Assembly: GCA_019113825.1 (NCBI GenBank)
Contig: DXGR01000001.1
Span: forward strand, 42,906 to 106,905
DNA: 64,000 nucleotides
Reading direction: 5' to 3'
Source: Candidatus Stackebrandtia excrementipullorum
GTDB taxonomy: Bacteria; Actinomycetota; Actinomycetes; Mycobacteriales; Micromonosporaceae
Shown here: piece after piece, positions 1 through 8,440 of the stretch
Position numbering within the stretch: the stretch's first letter is position 1
Layout of the letters: each line of letters begins with the position of its first letter
Position numbers and translations under genes: made by a program
The notes under the pieces: model-generated
Databases searched by the model: none
What the model was told of the DNA's origin: nothing
What the model saw: only the letters and a program-made list of their open reading frames with translations

Positions 1-2
1 AA

Positions 3-74
3 GAGCACATGACGACCATCGGCACACTCGACAACGGGACACGCCTGGGCCCCGACCCCGACCACACCACCTGA
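3..74 (+). CDS. C-terminal end of an unidentified protein (5' partial)
   Basis: An open frame enters from the left edge and ends at TGA (72-74). The visible tail is hydrophilic (Thr, Asp and Pro-rich) and cannot be assigned to a family. What supports a real gene is the strong GC-rich hairpin that starts 8 bases after the stop, as expected for a transcription terminator. An ATG lies at 9-11, but the frame is open to the edge. Confidence 0.4.
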   Translation, partial: EHMTTIGTLDNGTRLGPDPDHTT

Positions 75-81
75 CACAACC

Positions 82-105
82 GGGGTGGGCCCCACCGCCC
101 ACCCC
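82..105 (+). terminator. Terminator hairpin after the left-edge gene
   Basis: GGGGTGGGC (82-90) and GCCCACCCC (97-105) form a perfect 9-bp stem around a 6-base loop, just after the stop codon at 72-74. No U-tract follows, which is common in high-GC actinomycetes. Confidence 0.6.
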
Positions 106-294
106 CACCATCAAGACCGCAACAACCGCGCCGCCCCCACACGCATGTCGCCCAAAAGACGGGTCGAGTTCGACCATCCCCGCTACAAGCCGCCAAGCAA
201 CACGGTCCTACGCCCTCACATCATGCTGTATACCGTGTGGACCGCGAGCATCGTCACGCTATGAAACCGGAACCAAAGGCAATCGCGGGCCTGT

Positions 295-688
295 CTACAG
301 GACCACGTTGTTGAGGGTCTGCAGCGTGGATTCGGCCGCGAACGGACTGGCCCCGGTGGACGCCATAACGAGCACCGATCCGAGAGAAAAGACGTCCGAG
401 GTGGTGGTGAGCGGCGCAGACTCCGCCTGCTCCGGTGACATGAATGCCGGTGTGCCGACCACACCGCCGGTTCGTGTCAGCTCGGATCCGGCGACCTCGA
501 CCGCGCGGACGATGCCGGGTGCGGAACTCTCGATCGTCGGCTAGCCATTCATGCGCCATCTTGACTGCAACAAGCCGCCCGTCCCGGCTGGTTCCCAGCA
601 GAACCCTGTCCATCGTGTCCTGACTCAGTTTTGCCAGCACCCGGTAAGGACCGACCTGCCTGGGATCATTGGCAGACAAGGGATGCAC
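295..688 (-). pseudogene. Ser/Thr protein kinase remnant with the catalytic core deleted
   Basis: The 5' part encodes the start of an actinobacterial eukaryotic-type kinase: the PLSANDPRQVGPYRVL lead-in, then VAVKMAHEWLADDREF carrying the N-lobe lysine. After REFRTR the frame is lost. About 20 bases on, in another frame, the sequence resumes with GIVRAVEVAGSELTRTGG, the activation segment, then VGTPAFMSPEQAE and DVFSLGSVLV, ending at TAG (295-297). The region between, which should carry the HRD loop and most of DFG, is missing, so one deletion with junction near 512-520 explains the structure. The glycine-rich loop is also degraded (AKLSQDTMDRV). A GTG at 686-688 with GGAGG upstream is the likely original start. 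It cannot encode an active kinase. Confidence 0.8.
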
Positions 689-961
689 AGGACCTCCGAG
701 CGATGTCGAGTCCAAATCAGGCAACAAGGTCCACGATAGGACAGCGTCTCCGTGACCGCGCCATTGAGCTACTCCCGGCAACTCATGCGTGGTTTTCGGC
801 GGTCAGAGGCTCGGCTCGATGTGGATACCGGCTACAGCGATGCGGTGACGATCGTCATGCATACCGAGAATACTTTTTTGTTTGCGACCAGATCAATCAG
901 TCCGCTAGCGACACAAAGTATCGGCTTGCGACCGTCCGATAAAGCATCGTACGTTCACCCG

Positions 962-1875
962 ATGACCAAGACGCCCGACGACGCCCTTCCACTGCCGGAC
1001 CGGAAACCGGCCGACCTCGACGTGGCGAACAGGCTGATAGCCACACAGTTTCCGCAAGGTCCCACCTTGAAATCCGGCCCGTCGACGCCCAGGGCTGGGA
1101 CAACCGCACCTTCCGCCTGGGTGAGGAAATGCTGGTTCGGCTACCGACCGCCACCGAGTACGCGGCCGCAGTGGAAAAAGAGCACCAATGGCTACCCGTC
1201 CTCGCAGCCACGCTGCCGCTCAAAATCCCCGTTCCACTGGCCAAAGGCCTACCCGATGAAAATTTTCCACACGACTGGTCCGTCTATCGGTGGATCAACG
1301 GCGAGCCCGCAGACCGTGCCGTTGTCAACGACATGACGGCATTGGCAGTGAACCTCGCTGAGTTTCTCCGATGCCTCCAGTAAACCAACCCGACACGAGG
1401 ACCCGCACCGGGCCTGCACAATTGGTTCCGAGGTGGACCACTAACGAAGTACGACGGATCGGTACGGGCTACGTTGAACACCTTGAACGGCCTGATCAGG
1501 ACCGACGTCGCCGAAACGATCTGGGAACGTGCGCTGCAGACCCCGTGGGAGGGCCCGCCCGTCTGGTTCCACGGTGACATGGCCGCAGCAAACCTTCTGA
1601 TCAAAGACGGTGCACTCACAGCGGTCATCGACTTCGGTACCTGCGGAGTCGGAGATCCGGCCTGTGACGTGACAATCGCGTGGACGATGCTGACCGGAAA
1701 CAGCCGGCACGCGTTCCGAGACCAGATGAACATGGACGACGCGACCTGGGAACGTGGACGAGGCTGGGCACTGTGGAAAGCCTTGGTCACCTGCGCTGGA
1801 GCAGTCCGCACCGGCCACGGTCTGCCGGCGGACACGTCGGTTGTTCTCGACGAGATCCTCACCTTTGACGAGTAG
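962..1875 (+). pseudogene. Aminoglycoside/macrolide phosphotransferase-family pseudogene
   Basis: Read with two corrections this is a normal-length (about 300 aa) APH-family kinase. It starts at ATG 962 (MTKTPDDALP). A one-base frameshift near 1065-1072 separates NRLIATQFPQ from PVDAQGWDNRTFRLGEEML. An in-frame TAA at 1381-1383 follows FLRCLQ, and the same frame continues TNPTRGPAPGLHNWFRGGPL. The catalytic HGD (FHGDMAAANLL) and metal-binding VIDFGTCGVGDPACD segments are intact, so loss is recent. Family membership comes from these motifs; the substrate is unknown and resistance should not be assumed. Confidence 0.85.
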
Positions 1876-2020
1876 TCGAACCCGTGGAGCCACATCAGGC
1901 GGGATTGGGTGAGTGCTCTCAACCTGCCGAACGGCTATAGGGGCTTCAGTACTTCGGACATGACACGTGAGCTCGAGCGGCCGACGCGGTACAGCATGTT
2001 CTCACCGCAGTGGGCTGACT

Positions 2021-2118
2021 GCTTGGCCTGCAACGTCTTGTTCTCCCTTGCCAGGTCGGTCAGTTCACGGTTGGCCGGTGCCAGTTCGGTGTGAGTCGAC
2101 CGCGCCGCACGGACTCGT
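2021..2118 (-). repeat. Inverted partial copy of the histidine kinase gene at 13994-14092
   Basis: On the minus strand these 98 bases match positions 13994-14092 of the intact sensor kinase with 95 of 99 aligned bases identical: one deleted base and three substitutions. The matched stretch encodes the linker before the H-box, including ANRELTDLARENKTLQA. Similarity stops abruptly at both ends. It sits next to a decayed HxlR gene and is not expected to be translated usefully. Confidence 0.9.
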
Positions 2119-2124
2119 CGAGGC

Positions 2125-2505
2125 ACGGGGGTCCCTGGGACGTCTACGTATTGCGGGATGGGAAGTTGTTGACGCGTCTGCTCGCGGCGAGGGCAGGTTG
2201 ATTCGCGATGGCCCGTTTGGCGAGGTCCGACAACGGTTCCAGTAGGGGGTCTTGTCGAGGGGGGTGAGGCTGTAGTCAACGCTTGGTGGGATGGTCGCGC
2301 AGCTCTCCCGGCGTCTCTTCCAGACCAAGCAACGTGGGCGTGAGCATGCGTCGACTGATCGTTTCGATGCGGCGGTGAAGTTCTTGAACCGATGTGCTCG
2401 TTGACCGAGCAGGACCACGACAAGCACTCCCGACGGTCGGCAGGCGCCACCAACGTCCAGCCCTCATACATCGACGCAACGTGTGCGACCACTCGGGCCA
2501 CCCGG
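2125..2505 (-). pseudogene. HxlR-family transcriptional regulator pseudogene
   Basis: HxlR signatures appear in order on the minus strand but in different frames: VARVVAHVASMYEG, then TLLVVVLLGQRAHRFKNF (the usual WTLLVLR...G.RRF helix region), then ISRRMLTPTLLGLEE (recognition-helix region), then SVDYSLTPLDKT, then a tail in a further frame. At least three frameshifts separate these blocks. HxlR proteins are winged-helix regulators of about 110-130 residues, matching the extent here. No functional product is possible. The 3' end abuts the histidine-kinase fragment at 2118. Confidence 0.75.
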
Positions 2506-2520
2506 TGTGGAACTTCATTG

Positions 2521-3261
2521 ATCGGCAGTCGACAGGAAACCCCCGGCCCTTTGTGGCGGTTGAGAGGAAGGTGTTGCGAGAGGCATGTTGCCTCGAATCC
2601 GATATACCATCGTTATATTCAGTTTTCTAGCGCCATCAAACCCTGCATCTGTTGCCATGGCAGCCGGCTCAACTCACCACCGGGGCCATGTCTTTAGCGC
2701 GCCTGGCGCCGAAAGGCCAGAAGAGCTCTTGCCTCAACGTGCCGGTTCCCGTCTCTGAATCGCCGAGTTCGATGTTCCGTGCTCTTGCGGGGTCCTGCCA
2801 GAGCGCGGCCGGAACCCGGCTGGCCTTATCGTGCAAAGCCTCGCGCAAAAACCGGCGAGCGGGAGGAACATCGCGGTTCCGGAATCACGGTCTCAACGCG
2901 AAAGCCCGGAACCCGACTTCGGGACTCCGATGAAACCGGCCGCCCAGTCGATGGCGGTGTTGGATGGGCGGCGACCATGTCGCCGGCCGGGTCACTTCAC
3001 AGCCCACCCGGGATCGCGGCCCCCGTCGGCTCGATAGCGGATATGACACGGGCTCCCCGTCAAGTGAGTTGCTGCACCCAGAGAGCCGGTATTCGCGACT
3101 TGCGGCCATGGCACGGATCGCCACCCAATGCCGAGTCCACAAAGGTCCAGGTTCGAGCCGTTGTCGTTGATTGTGAGCACTGAAGCCTTCGAAGAGGTTC
3201 ATACCTCGGGGCCGATATACACCGTCTATTGGATCGAGTCTCCCCCACTTGGATAACGCCC
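2521..3261. other. Gene-free stretch
   Basis: Several open frames overlap on both strands, but none has a convincing start, codon pattern or recognisable family motif. It lies between pseudogenes and yigZ and is probably further degraded coding sequence. I see no assignable element in it. Confidence 0.5.
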
Positions 3262-3876
3262 CTAGGTAGGCTTCTCCACCACCGTTGAACCCGTGACCTC
3301 CATCAATGCATGTCCCGCAGTGAGTTCGGCCAGCCCCTCGTGGAGAGAATCGGGGTCCTCGACCGCTACGTCAAGCTCGACCAGCTCGCCATAACGCGCG
3401 TCGACTATCGTGTGGCCGCGGCGCCGCAAGGCGGCCTCCACTCCCCCGCCGAATTCATATTCGACGGTTACAGTCACCAGCGGAAGACTGTGCAAGCGCA
3501 CGGTCCCGGCAACGTCTACTGCTTCGGAAACCGCGTTTCCATAGGCACGTACCAAACCCCCCGCACCGAGTTTCACTCCACCGAAATACCGCGTCACCAC
3601 CGCGACGACGTCGGTCAGTTCCCGATGCCGCAATACCTCGAGCATCGGTATGCCCGCTGTTCCCGACGGCTCGCCGTCGTCACTGGAACGTTGGATTCGG
3701 GCGTCCTCCCCCACTCGGTAGGCCGTGCAGTTATGCGTGGCATTCCAATGTGTTTTCCGGCGGTCGGCGACGAATTCACGCGCCTCCGCCTCATCGCCGA
3801 CCCGCTTCAGGGCGCAAATGAACCGAGACCTGTTGATCACGAGTTCGTGCTCGATATCGCTGCCGATGGTCCTCAT
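3262..3876 (-). CDS. YigZ/IMPACT family protein
   Basis: This 204-residue protein has the two-domain YigZ architecture. The N-terminal UPF0029/Impact domain (about residues 10-120) carries the family signature: AYRVGEDARIQRSSDDGEPSGTAG leads into VVAVVTRYFGGVKLGAGGL and RAYGNAVSEA. A ferredoxin-like C-terminal domain (about 135-200) follows. Length matches the family. Eukaryotic IMPACT modulates GCN2; bacterial YigZ proteins have no firmly established reaction. It is monocistronic and lies 33 bases downstream of the phosphotransferase stop-proximal region on the same strand, so read-through is possible. Confidence 0.9.
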   Translation of the reverse strand: MRTIGSDIEHELVINRSRFICALKRVGDEAEAREFVADRRKTHWNATHNCTAYRVGEDARIQRSSDDGEPSGTAGIPMLEVLRHRELTDVVAVVTRYFGGVKLGAGGLVRAYGNAVSEAVDVAGTVRLHSLPLVTVTVEYEFGGGVEAALRRRGHTIVDARYGELVELDVAVEDPDSLHEGLAELTAGHALMEVTGSTVVEKPT

Positions 3877-3909
3877 CGGCAGCGACCATACGGGATGCCT
3901 TCTCCCCCG

Positions 3910-4842
3910 CTATGCGGGCAGCGGGAAACGGTCCGCGGTGGCACGCGCCAAGTCGGCCATGAACGCGCCTTCCCGGGCTTCCTCCCACTCATCCGACTCG
4001 ATGAGCGACCAGACACCATATTCGCTGAGCATGTAGTCGACGGCTTGCGGCCACAATGCACGCTCGGCGGGGGTCAACGTCACGAACTCCGCATACCCGG
4101 CGATGAAGGTCGCCCATTCGTCCTGGTCGAACATGCGTGCCGGCGCCGACTCATGTTCGATGTGAAACTGCATCGCAGCCAACGCCAGATCCAACAGGCG
4201 CGGCGCCAGATCCGCGTTGTCCGGATCAATCAACACCGGCCCATCGACCGTGTAAATCAAGTTGTTGGCCTTGTAATCCATCACCGCGCCCACCGTCGGC
4301 AGATCGCCGTGGCGAATGGCGGGAAGAACAGTGGGCATGAAGTCCTCCACCAACCGAGACAGCCGCGACACCACGTCGGGCGTCGGACCTGAGAGCACCT
4401 TCTCTATGCCTTCCTGATCCTCACGCACCGATTCCTCATCGTGGTCCGGCCATTCGAACAGCGGCGGAGTCGTCGCCGTCGATACCGCGTGGATTCGGCC
4501 CAGTAGCCTTCCCGCGTCCGCAATCTGTTCCGTTTTCCCGGTATAGACGTCCCCGTCGATAAAGGGATAAGCCACCCAGTAGTCGCCTTCCACCGGCGCC
4601 GGGTTCGACACCGGCAGGGGCACCGGGCTCACGACCGGCACGCCGGCCTGCGCCAGATCGGTGGTCCATCCCGCGACGGCAGCCGCAGCCTCTGCGTCGC
4701 CACGAGTACGTTTCACGACCACCGACTTCTCGCCGACCCGACATGGGAACACCGGTGCCCATGCGTATATCGACCGCGTTGGGAAGTCGGTAGCCGCAAA
4801 ATGGGCGAACACCCCACTGAAATCCTTCGATTCTTCGGTCAC
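3910..4842 (-). CDS. APH/RdoA-fold small-molecule kinase
   Basis: A 310-residue phosphotransferase-fold protein. SVVVKR (Lys44) is the likely ATP-binding lysine, HGD at 178-180 the catalytic loop, and IDPDNAD near 205-211 the metal-binding motif. The catalytic loop is unusual: about ten residues (LPTVGAVMDY) lie between HGD and the KANNL asparagine. The GTG start at 4842 is chosen because AGGA lies 8 bases upstream; longer in-frame starts would run into the divergent methyltransferase gene. The phosphorylated substrate is not predictable. Candidates in this superfamily include amino sugars, homoserine and antibiotics. Confidence 0.8.
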   Translation of the reverse strand: MTEESKDFSGVFAHFAATDFPTRSIYAWAPVFPCRVGEKSVVVKRTRGDAEAAAAVAGWTTDLAQAGVPVVSPVPLPVSNPAPVEGDYWVAYPFIDGDVYTGKTEQIADAGRLLGRIHAVSTATTPPLFEWPDHDEESVREDQEGIEKVLSGPTPDVVSRLSRLVEDFMPTVLPAIRHGDLPTVGAVMDYKANNLIYTVDGPVLIDPDNADLAPRLLDLALAAMQFHIEHESAPARMFDQDEWATFIAGYAEFVTLTPAERALWPQAVDYMLSEYGVWSLIESDEWEEAREGAFMADLARATADRFPLPA

Positions 4843-4946
4843 GAAGACGTTCCTTTCGAGTTGAAATGGGGCCGGGTGCAGCTCATCATGCGTAACCGAG
4901 ACCACGCAAGCCATTTGATGCGTTTTCCCCCTCAAGCGAGATAGCA

Positions 4947-5624
4947 TTGTTCGACGTGAGCTCCATCGCCACGCCACCCAACGTGATACATCTGGCCAAG
5001 CCGACGCCGTCCCGACACGAACTCACCGAGTTCGAGGACGGGGAATGCTATCCCTTGGAACTGGCCGACATCCTCATCAACGCCTACTCCCGACCCGGTG
5101 AGCTCGTGTTCGACCCGTTCGTCGGGTCGGGAACAACGCTTGTGGCCGCACAAGCCGCCGGAAGACGCGGCCTCGGTCTCGAAATCCACGCCGAGCGAGT
5201 CGAGTGGTGCCGCGCCAGGTTGGACGACCCCTCATGGGTTCGGCATGGGGATGCCACCATCATGGAGGCGTACACGTTGCCGACCGTCGACCTCGTCCTC
5301 ACCTCACCGCCGTACATGACGCGTCTCCACCACCCGGAAAACCCCCTCACCGGATATCAGACAACCGACGGCGACTACCTCCGCTACCTCACCGAGCTGG
5401 CCAATGTCTTCAAGTCCGCCGTGGCCCTGCTACGGCCGAACGGAAAGCTCGTGGTCAATATTGCGAATATGATCGATGCCGGTCACGTCACATCGCTGGC
5501 ATGGGACATGGCCGCTCGTCTTCACACCATTGCCGACTTCGAACGTGAAATCGTCATCGACTGGGAACCGGCGCCCGACTGGATAACCATGGATTACTGC
5601 CTGGTATACACCAAACGTATGTGA
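4947..5624 (+). CDS. Orphan DNA (N4/N6) methyltransferase
   Basis: The 225-residue protein carries the AdoMet-binding motif DPFVGSGTT (56-64) followed by GLGLE, and the catalytic motif TSPPY (119-123) typical of exocyclic-amino methyltransferases. Motif I precedes motif IV with only about 55 residues between, leaving no room for a large recognition domain there; the target-recognition part would have to lie after TSPPY. No restriction endonuclease is adjacent, so this is a solitary enzyme by context. TTG at 4947 is preceded by GAGA; a GTG at 4956 is an alternative start. An RNA substrate cannot be excluded. Confidence 0.75.
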   Translation: MFDVSSIATPPNVIHLAKPTPSRHELTEFEDGECYPLELADILINAYSRPGELVFDPFVGSGTTLVAAQAAGRRGLGLEIHAERVEWCRARLDDPSWVRHGDATIMEAYTLPTVDLVLTSPPYMTRLHHPENPLTGYQTTDGDYLRYLTELANVFKSAVALLRPNGKLVVNIANMIDAGHVTSLAWDMAARLHTIADFEREIVIDWEPAPDWITMDYCLVYTKRM

Positions 5625-5635
5625 GGGGACCACAC

Positions 5636-5941
5636 ATGTCGGTTCTAGTCGCCTTCAGCGTCACTCCGTTGGGGCTGAGCGAACACGTCGGCGAAATCGT
5701 CGCCGAGGCGGTCAAGGTCGTGAGGGATTCCGGATTGCCCAACAGAACCGACGCCATGTTCACCGTGGTCGAAGGCGAAACGCTCGACGAGGTCATGGAT
5801 GTTGTCAAGCGTGCGATCACAGCAGTGGCCGATCGCGCACCGCGGGTGAGCACCGTGGTGAAGATCGATTACCTTCCCGGCCGGACCGACGGCATCACCG
5901 ACAAGGTCGCGACTGTGGAACGACATCTCGCCGCCGACTGA
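5636..5941 (+). CDS. MTH1187/YkoF-like thiamine-binding family protein
   Basis: A 101-residue protein with the MTH1187 (DUF77) ferredoxin-like fold: VAFSVTPLG at the N terminus, [10 protein letters not shown], then [10 protein letters not shown] and the [13 protein letters not shown] strand. Members form dimers of dimers and some bind thiamine; the role here is inferred from family only. ATG 5636 follows GAGGGG at proper spacing. It begins 11 bases after the methyltransferase stop, so the two are probably co-transcribed. Confidence 0.85.
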   Translation: MSVLVAFSVTPLGLSEHVGEIVAEAVKVVRDSGLPNRTDAMFTVVEGETLDEVMDVVKRAITAVADRAPRVSTVVKIDYLPGRTDGITDKVATVERHLAAD

Positions 5942-6280
5942 CGCATGAATCTCGCGCCCTGGAAACGATCTCGATCAGCGCCTCCTCCTAAGCGCCGTGA
6001 AGGTCGAATCCGGTGTGTGCATGCCGGTCGGCAAACGACCGAACCTTTAGGGCGCTTCCTTTTCTTGTTGGCGGGCAGTCCGCGGTAAAGACGAACGCCA
6101 CCATGTCGCCGACCTGTGCGTGTTTCTTTACGACGGCGTCGCGATGCGGCCGCCGGAAGTGTCCTTGCGGCCTTCGCTTAACATCACGACACGGGTTCAC
6201 TCTCGAACATCACGGTGTTTATGAGCAACAACACTCCCTTCGGGTATTTTTAACATCATAAGTGAGATAGCGTAACGATC
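5942..6280. other. Intergenic region with promoter of the HTH-MurA gene
   Basis: No recognisable gene. A minus-strand frame (5988-6200, GTG start) gives a basic 70-residue product with no known family and is not annotated. The last 40 bases before the next gene are unusually AT-rich for this window (TATTTTTAACATCATAA) and probably carry its promoter. Confidence 0.45.
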
Positions 6281-7828
6281 ATGTCAGAGACTTTTGGCCG
6301 CACTGAGGACCACCTTCGGCGAATCGGCACCCTCATCCGCGATGCCCGCAAACATCGGGGACTCACTCAAGCCCAACTCGCCGAAACGTTGGCGACGAGC
6401 CAAAGCGCGGTCAACCGCATTGAACAAGGCCAACAAAACCTCAGCATCGAGATGCTGACACGCGTCAGCGAGGCTCTCGACAGCCAAATCGTCTCTCTTG
6501 GACAGCCCGGCGCAATGCACCTGCGGGTCCACGGCGGAGCGAAACTGTCCGGCAGCATCGACGTGAAGACGTCGAAAAACGCCGGAGTCGCGCTCCTATG
6601 TGCTTCGCTCCTCAACAAAGGCCGAACCGTCCTACGTCGCGTAGCGCGCATTGAAGAGGTCAATCGCATTCTCGAGGTCCTCGAGAGCATGGGTGTACGG
6701 CACCGTTGGCTCAACACCGACAACGATCTCGAAATCGTCCCGCCGGCCAAGCTCACCCTCGACAACGTCAACGCCGAAGCCGCGCGCCGGACCCGCAGCA
6801 TCATCATGTTCCTCGGGCCGCTACTCCACGACCATCAACAGTTCTCGCTCCCCTATGCAGGCGGGTGCGACCTCGGGACGAGAACGGTCGACCCCCACAT
6901 GATCGCCCTACGACCGTTTGGCCTGGAGGTCAAAGCCACTTCGGGCGAATACCAGGCGCTCGTCAACCTTCCGACCGAACCGCCTCGCCCCATCGTCTTG
7001 ACCGAACGCGGCGACACCGTGACCGAAAACGCGATCATGGCCGCGGCCCGGATCGACGGCACCACCGTCATTCGGAACGCCAGTTCAAACTACATGGTGC
7101 AGGACCTGTGTTTCTACCTGCAAAAACTCGGCGTCGGTATCGAAGGCGTCGGAACCACCACTTTGAAAATCACGGGGATTCCGGTCATCGACCGCGACGT
7201 CGACTACTGGCCGGCGGAAGACCCGATCGAGGCCATGAGCCTCATTACCGCCGCGATCGTCACCGAATCCGAAATCACGGTTACGCGGGCACCCATCGAA
7301 TTCCTCGAAATCGAGCTCGCCGTCCTACAGGAGATGGGCCTCAAATACCGGCTCACCGAGGAGTACCCGGCGGCCAACGGCCACACGAGACTCGTCGACA
7401 TCACGGTCCTGCCATCGGTGTTGCGCGCCCCCATCGACAAGATTCACCCTATGCCGTTTCCGGGCCTCAACCTGGACAACCTACCGTTCTTCGCTCTCAT
7501 TGCCGCCGGTGCACACGGTGCGACCCTTGTCCACGACTGGGTTTACGAGAAACGCGCCATCTACCTCACCGAGCTGGACAAACTCGGTGGGCGGGTCACG
7601 TTGATGGATCCACACCGCGTCCGCATCGAAGGACCGACGCACTGGTCGGGAGCCGAGGTCATCTGTCCACCTGCGCTACGACCGGCCGTGGTCATTCTGC
7701 TGGCCATGCTGGCCGCCAAGGGAACATCGGTGCTCCGTAACGTCAACGTCATCCACCGCGGCTACGAGCAGTTGGCCGAGCGTCTGGGCAAGCTCGGCGC
7801 ACAGATCGAAATCTTTGGGGACGTCTGA
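6281..7828 (+). CDS. HTH-MurA fusion (UDP-GlcNAc enolpyruvyltransferase-like)
   Basis: The 515-residue protein joins an XRE-type helix-turn-helix (about 12-70, with RKHRGLTQAQLAE and SQSAVNRIEQG) to a full EPSP-synthase/MurA domain (about 80-510). MurA transfers enolpyruvate from PEP to UDP-GlcNAc, the first committed step of peptidoglycan synthesis. Active-site residues can be matched: TSKNA (Lys/Asn), the reactive cysteine in GGCDLGTRTVDPH, and arginine in ALRPA. The catalytic aspartate appears as LDNLPF after a 3-residue insertion relative to E. coli. The same fusion occurs in other actinomycetes, usually besides a plain MurA. Whether it is an enzyme, a UDP-GlcNAc-sensing regulator or both is open. 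Confidence 0.85.
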   Translation: MSETFGRTEDHLRRIGTLIRDARKHRGLTQAQLAETLATSQSAVNRIEQGQQNLSIEMLTRVSEALDSQIVSLGQPGAMHLRVHGGAKLSGSIDVKTSKNAGVALLCASLLNKGRTVLRRVARIEEVNRILEVLESMGVRHRWLNTDNDLEIVPPAKLTLDNVNAEAARRTRSIIMFLGPLLHDHQQFSLPYAGGCDLGTRTVDPHMIALRPFGLEVKATSGEYQALVNLPTEPPRPIVLTERGDTVTENAIMAAARIDGTTVIRNASSNYMVQDLCFYLQKLGVGIEGVGTTTLKITGIPVIDRDVDYWPAEDPIEAMSLITAAIVTESEITVTRAPIEFLEIELAVLQEMGLKYRLTEEYPAANGHTRLVDITVLPSVLRAPIDKIHPMPFPGLNLDNLPFFALIAAGAHGATLVHDWVYEKRAIYLTELDKLGGRVTLMDPHRVRIEGPTHWSGAEVICPPALRPAVVILLAMLAAKGTSVLRNVNVIHRGYEQLAERLGKLGAQIEIFGDV

Positions 7829-8440
7829 AGTCGACGGTTGACGGAACCGGGCGGCGATCACCGGTGTCGTCAACCGATGCTTCACGTCACGGACACCGAC
7901 TTTCCGGCCGCCACGGTGAAGGGTTTTCTTCACCGCGATCGCGTGGGGAGCTTCCTACACCTGTTCGGGGGCAACGATGTTGGTGGCTCATACCCAAGAT
8001 TTTGGCGGACCGATGTCGGCCGTCTGACTAGAAGCCTGCCTTTGCCCCGGCCCATCGCGCCCGAAGCCGAACCACTACTCGTCAGGACAGGCCGATCAGG
8101 CCCGGCTCACGATGACGGGTCGCCTTGTGAACGACACACGAACCGCATGTCACTGTCGTCGTGGCCCGTGCCCGGTTCTCAGCCGACCCGGCACGGGCGA
8201 CCGGCGGCGCTTGTTCCGTCACTTCGGTGCCGCCGGACCATCCGCCGGATTTGCCGTGCAGACGGCGGCCACGCGAAAATCGCCCGCCGATCGCCCCTAT
8301 CCGGAAACGACATCATGCAGTCGTCGGCGTTTTGTACGAGCTTGAGGGTGGGATACGGCTTACGTTTCACGGGTAAATGTTCGCATACATCGGGAGCGAT
8401 ATATATGGTTCTTGTGATAACAACACTGCGATAGGCCATA
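7829..8440. other. Gene-free stretch before padR
   Basis: No convincing gene in either strand; the plus-strand open frame here has unnatural composition. Near the right end, TTGT-GATA-ACAA (8412-8423) is a short symmetric element 18 bases before the padR start and could be an operator. This is suggestive only. Confidence 0.4.

Noticed and set aside
2992..3180. Possible TerD-like strand pattern (SNLDLCGLGIGW) on the minus strand
   Set aside because: Only a few residues match and the calcium-binding segment is absent; too weak to call.
5988..6200. 70-codon minus-strand frame between the thiamine-binding-type gene and HTH-MurA
   Set aside because: Has a GTG start but no clear ribosome site or homologous family; insufficient support.
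7440..7530. Apparent loss of the MurA catalytic aspartate in the HTH-MurA fusion
   Set aside because: Allowing a 3-residue insertion (GLN) aligns LDNLPFFAL with TDMQAQFTLL and restores the aspartate with equal spacing to the next motif.
8412..8423. Lac-operator-like TTGTGATAACAA as padR operator
   Set aside because: Only 4+4 bases are symmetric and the centre is not; kept as a remark, not as a feature.
7838..8434. 198-codon frame before padR
   Set aside because: No ribosome site, erratic composition and no recognisable family.
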